Origin: a virus
DNA: 34,778 nt
IMG/VR virus record: IMGVR_UViG_3300021519_000032
Coordinates: 1 to 34,778 of that record
Reading direction: 5' to 3' (one strand)
Shown here: one piece after another, positions 31,652 through 34,778 of the stretch
How positions within the stretch are numbered: position 1 is the first letter of the stretch
Layout of the letters: each line of letters begins with the position of its first letter
Notes under the pieces: model-generated
What the model was told of the DNA's origin: nothing
The model's database searches: none
Seen by the model: the letters and a program-made list of their open reading frames with translations, nothing else
Position numbers and translations under genes: made by a program

Positions 31652-31658
31652 TATTTAG
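31652..31658 (-). promoter_or_regulatory. Late-promoter-like CTAAATA for gp19
   Basis: CTAAATAAAG on the minus strand, 21 bases before the gp19 ATG and just downstream of the hairpin after the sheath gene. This is the best-placed late promoter candidate of the window. Confidence 0.55.
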
Positions 31659-31664
31659 TTAATA

Positions 31665-31687
31665 AAGTTGGGCATTTCGCCCAACTT
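31665..31687 (-). terminator. Hairpin downstream of tail sheath
   Basis: On the minus strand a 9-bp stem AAGTTGGGC/GCCCAACTT with loop GAAAT starts 3 bases after the sheath stop codon. The following tract TATTAACT is a poor T run, so termination may be partial. Confidence 0.6.
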
Positions 31688-31690
31688 CAT

Positions 31691-34600
31691 TTAAGCAGCA
31701 GCCTGCGCCGCAATTGCCCCAGTGTTTTGAATACGTAATGGAATATAAATAAATTCCACTGCTTTAACTGGCTCAATTGCAATATCAACCCATAACTGAT
31801 TCTGATCAATTGTTGTTGGTGTGTTATTAGTATTATCACATACCACCAGATAATCATAAAGACCACGTTTAGCCACCAGGTCAATCATCAAACTTACAAT
31901 TGTATTGCTGATTTCAGTACGTGTAATTTGATCATTAGGTTCAAACAGATATTGTTTACCAATTTGGCTAAGTCGAGTACGTAAGTAACATACTAAACGA
32001 GCTACGTTGATACGATCCAATGCAGTAGCAGTTCCCTGTAATGTTTTGTTACCAAAGTTAGTAATACCCACACCTGGAATAAAGGTAATTGGGTTAATAT
32101 TGTTTGGATACAATACATCACGCAGAGCTTGACCCACGCTCAAGGTTTCAAACGCCCCAGTAGTAGGACTTACATAGCCTAATTGGAATGCATTGTCGAC
32201 TAATCCACGGCGTGTACCTGCAGGTGCTAACCAGGGGTAAGCAACTTCATCACTGCGGATAATCGTACGGATCATCATATGACTTGGGTACGTAACTGCA
32301 TCATTGCCAGTTAAATCAGTAGTCATACAACTTGGATAGAACGTTGCACCGTAACTATCACCTGTTGCCAAGTTACCGTCACCGTTTGGTAATCCTAATC
32401 CATTATTATTAGTTGCCCAGTTAGCGATGGTATTGGGTGTTAAGCGTAATGGTGTATCAATAATGCTAAATGCCACATTATTAATTTCATTGCTCAGTGC
32501 AACCATATTTAACGCACACTCTGGATAACCAGTAACTGCAATCAGGTTATATGAGTTTTGCTCTTCACGGATCTGTGTATTTGTTTCCAGTGCCGTATTC
32601 ATAGCAGCAACAATAATTGCTCGCTGTGAGTGACGTCCCATATAGGGTGCGCCATCAGGGCGGTTACCAGTAGCCGAAACCCATGTATTAGTTACCGTTT
32701 GGATAGACCAATACGTAGGACTTGTATCAGGAGTATCGTTAGTGCTATTTTCAATACACGCATACACAATATTATTATATTGAACATATTGACCAATAGT
32801 GTATGTAGTAGTTGACGACCAGTCGTAAGTTGGATATGCTTGATTATTCCAAGCATTTAATTCAAAGGTTTTAACATTGAATCCTGAACGACGAGTATTC
32901 CATAATAGAATACCGGTTGGTGACAGGTCTGCATTAGGTGCATCTGGATCCAGGTAATTGCTGGTTAACAAACTTGTGATTGATGGCAATGCATCACTTA
33001 CTGGATCTGTTGTGCCATTAGGTGCCCACCGTGCATCAGCGAATATAATTCCGCTTGATTCTGTTGCATCTGCATTGTTAAGTTGTACCCATTGTGGCAC
33101 ACCGCTAACATTTTCCCAACGATATAATGCTGGATAGTTTTCCAAATCGTTTGAATCAACCCATAAGTCCCCATATACTAACGGACTTTGTGATTGGTCT
33201 GTTTGTGTCGTTGGCGCATTAGTACTGATAATAGGACCGGCAGCATTACATAGTGTTAAGTTATACCCACGAGCATCAGAAGTCACTGTTTGGTAACCGA
33301 CCCATTCACCGTTGTTCTGGATCATAATGTCAACCTGTGTGGGATCGCTGTAATACCAGTATGTACCGGTAGCAGGATTCTCATTTGGAGTCGAATTAGA
33401 TGCAACGTAAGTAAACGTTGGATCGCTTACCCAGTTACTTAATCTGATACCAGAGGTAATTCCATTAATGTAGTTTTGGCTACATAGGAATGTACTGGTT
33501 GTAAAGCCCGCTGTGGTAATAGGGGTGCCGGTAACATTGGTAAGAACAATATCGCCGCCTGCGCTATGTGTGAACACAATAGCACCTGTACTGGCGATAG
33601 TAGCACTAACGTAAGGAATAGCCGCAGAACTCACCGCTGATATAAAATCACTTGGTGTGGTCCCTGATATTGTGCAGGTTATTGCGTTAGTATTATTAGC
33701 TGTTCCTGGTTGTGTTGCTATAATAGTAAATTGATTTCCCGACACAAATGTTTGGGTAGTTTCATCACCAGTAACAATAGTTGGTCCTGCTACGTAGCGT
33801 TCATAAATTGTAAATCCAGCAGTACCATTATCGAATGGGTCGTATCGACCGTATAACGTGCCAGCAGCGATATTTTCACCACCACCCGATGGGTCCAATC
33901 CGTAAATTGCCAGTCCATTATTAGCATAATTGGTCACTGGTTGGACAACAAATATACCCAGTGTTGCATTGAATTTTTTTACCACTAGGTTTGCACCTTT
34001 ATTCACTGCATTGGTTTTCTGCCATACAGATCCCGTTACTCCAATAGCAGATGCCCCACCCTGACTCCATGTAGGAACTTGGTAGCTGGGCGATGCTTGG
34101 TAGAATGGAATATAATGTGTACCTGCTGTGATACCCAATGTAGTAAGAACTGTTCCCGACCCAGCGGCTATAACAACTGTTCCGGTAGGAGCACCAACAC
34201 TACCGCCACTGGTATAAGATGTAGTGATGGTAGCAGCATAGCTTACAGATGTTGTTGTACATGCGGTAACTGTATAGTATCCATTGTATCCTGACGGAGT
34301 AATATTGCTTACAGAAACTTTGCTACCAATTGCATACGGAGCACTGGCCTGAGTGGCAAATGTTACGGTTGCAGTAGTGCCGTCGCCCGATGCGCCAGTT
34401 ATTGCAAGGGTTGATCCAGCTGCGGTGTCATCAGCATAAATGCTTAGTTGGCCACCTACATTACCTGCATATACGCCAACTAAAGCAGCAGAAGTAATCG
34501 CATTAGCGATACCAGTAACTGTATTATTTGTACTTGCCGGAACCGTAATAACTGTGCCGTTAACTAGGAATGTTTCTGCGGCAGTTATACTTGAAGGTGT

Positions 34601-34778
34601 GTTAACACCCTGTACTGTTGTCCAGGCAGATTGCCATTCAGTACTACCCAATAATACCCATGTATTGTATAGAGTATTAATTCTAGAATCGTTTGATTGA
34701 GTAGATGTTGGGCCGCCACGTTTAAAATAAACGGGATTAGAAGTATATGTTGCTGTTACGGCATAATTTCCAATACTA
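31691..34778 (-). CDS. gp18: Tail sheath protein gp18, very large, 5' end outside window
   Basis: The frame is open to the right edge (1028 codons visible), so the N-terminus is missing; a TTG at 34651 is internal, because the frame continues upstream. The C-terminal 330 residues are a clear sheath domain (SIIDTPLRLTPNTIANW; NKTLQGTATALDRINVARL; AIEPVKAVEFIYIPLRI). Sheath contracts to drive the tube through the envelope. Much longer than T4 gp18 (659 aa): counting from 34651, extra modules are an Ig-like repeat (86-152), a second beta region (297-385) and a CBM-like module (609-650, about 32702-32827). These probably form surface domains on the tail. Confidence 0.95.
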   Translation of the reverse strand, partial: SIGNYAVTATYTSNPVYFKRGGPTSTQSNDSRINTLYNTWVLLGSTEWQSAWTTVQGVNTPSSITAAETFLVNGTVITVPASTNNTVTGIANAITSAALVGVYAGNVGGQLSIYADDTAAGSTLAITGASGDGTTATVTFATQASAPYAIGSKVSVSNITPSGYNGYYTVTACTTTSVSYAATITTSYTSGGSVGAPTGTVVIAAGSGTVLTTLGITAGTHYIPFYQASPSYQVPTWSQGGASAIGVTGSVWQKTNAVNKGANLVVKKFNATLGIFVVQPVTNYANNGLAIYGLDPSGGGENIAAGTLYGRYDPFDNGTAGFTIYERYVAGPTIVTGDETTQTFVSGNQFTIIATQPGTANNTNAITCTISGTTPSDFISAVSSAAIPYVSATIASTGAIVFTHSAGGDIVLTNVTGTPITTAGFTTSTFLCSQNYINGITSGIRLSNWVSDPTFTYVASNSTPNENPATGTYWYYSDPTQVDIMIQNNGEWVGYQTVTSDARGYNLTLCNAAGPIISTNAPTTQTDQSQSPLVYGDLWVDSNDLENYPALYRWENVSGVPQWVQLNNADATESSGIIFADARWAPNGTTDPVSDALPSITSLLTSNYLDPDAPNADLSPTGILLWNTRRSGFNVKTFELNAWNNQAYPTYDWSSTTTYTIGQYVQYNNIVYACIENSTNDTPDTSPTYWSIQTVTNTWVSATGNRPDGAPYMGRHSQRAIIVAAMNTALETNTQIREEQNSYNLIAVTGYPECALNMVALSNEINNVAFSIIDTPLRLTPNTIANWATNNNGLGLPNGDGNLATGDSYGATFYPSCMTTDLTGNDAVTYPSHMMIRTIIRSDEVAYPWLAPAGTRRGLVDNAFQLGYVSPTTGAFETLSVGQALRDVLYPNNINPITFIPGVGITNFGNKTLQGTATALDRINVARLVCYLRTRLSQIGKQYLFEPNDQITRTEISNTIVSLMIDLVAKRGLYDYLVVCDNTNNTPTTIDQNQLWVDIAIEPVKAVEFIYIPLRIQNTGAIAAQAAA

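Noticed and set aside
31745-31751. Plus-strand ATAAATA as a promoter
   Set aside because: Inside the 3' end of the sheath gene, on the wrong strand, with no plus-strand gene after it.
34651-34653. Start of the tail sheath at this TTG
   Set aside because: The same frame stays open for 42 more codons to the window edge with sensible protein sequence (SIGNYAVTATY ... NTWVLLGSTEW), so the true start is outside.

Overview
The window is a piece of a large T4-like myovirus (tailed phage) genome. Support comes from a dense set of recognisable T4-type core proteins: tail sheath gp18, tail tube gp19, head-completion gp4, terminase gp16 and gp17, single-strand binding protein gp32, UvsX, UvsY, UvsW, primase gp61 and helicase gp41. 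Gene spacing is typical of phages, with many ATGA or TAATG overlaps and almost no non-coding DNA. No tRNA, rRNA, CRISPR array or insertion sequence was seen. The DNA looks AT-rich. Many small unknown proteins resemble, from memory, those of marine/freshwater T4-like phages (cyanophage or pelagiphage type) more than those of enterobacterial T4. The host cannot be named; the exported nuclease suggests a Gram-negative one.

All genes but one are on the minus strand, so transcription runs from the right end of the window to the left. Reading that way: (1) 34778-28894, the morphogenesis block: tail sheath (5' end outside the window), tail tube, a second tube-like protein, a small unknown protein and gp4. 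(2) 28861-18576, the packaging block: terminase small subunit gp16, then about 8 kb before the large subunit gp17. This interval holds proteins whose first 9-10 residues look like the T4 capsid-targeting sequence, a 1463-aa multi-module protein, and a nuclease with a signal peptide. (3) 18559-16565, a 664-aa conserved phage protein. (4) 16402-12116, the recombination/replication block: gp32, UvsX, a small acidic protein, UvsY and UvsW. (5) 12075-9431, small unknown genes ending in a 196-aa protein that keeps, in order, the sequence landmarks of a bacterial DNA polymerase III alpha subunit. (6) 9459-9079, the only plus-strand gene, convergent with the previous one. (7) 9009-5483, a virion-like protein, then primase and helicase. 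(8) 5429-1, a small unknown gene, a ligase-like nucleotidyltransferase candidate with a KWDG motif, and small unknown or virion-like genes; the last one runs off the left end.

Regulation: a T4-late-promoter-like heptamer (A/C)TAAATA recurs in intergenic gaps in front of many genes, including on the plus strand ahead of the lone plus-strand gene. Two good intrinsic terminators lie at 2725-2747 and 3076-3098, with a weaker one after the sheath gene. A 13-bp hairpin with a GUAA loop separates gp32 from uvsX, and direct repeats flank the gp32 start codon. The most interesting items are the mini-DnaE-like protein, the candidate capsid-cargo block between the two terminase genes, the ligase-like protein, and a very large tail sheath carrying a carbohydrate-binding-like module.
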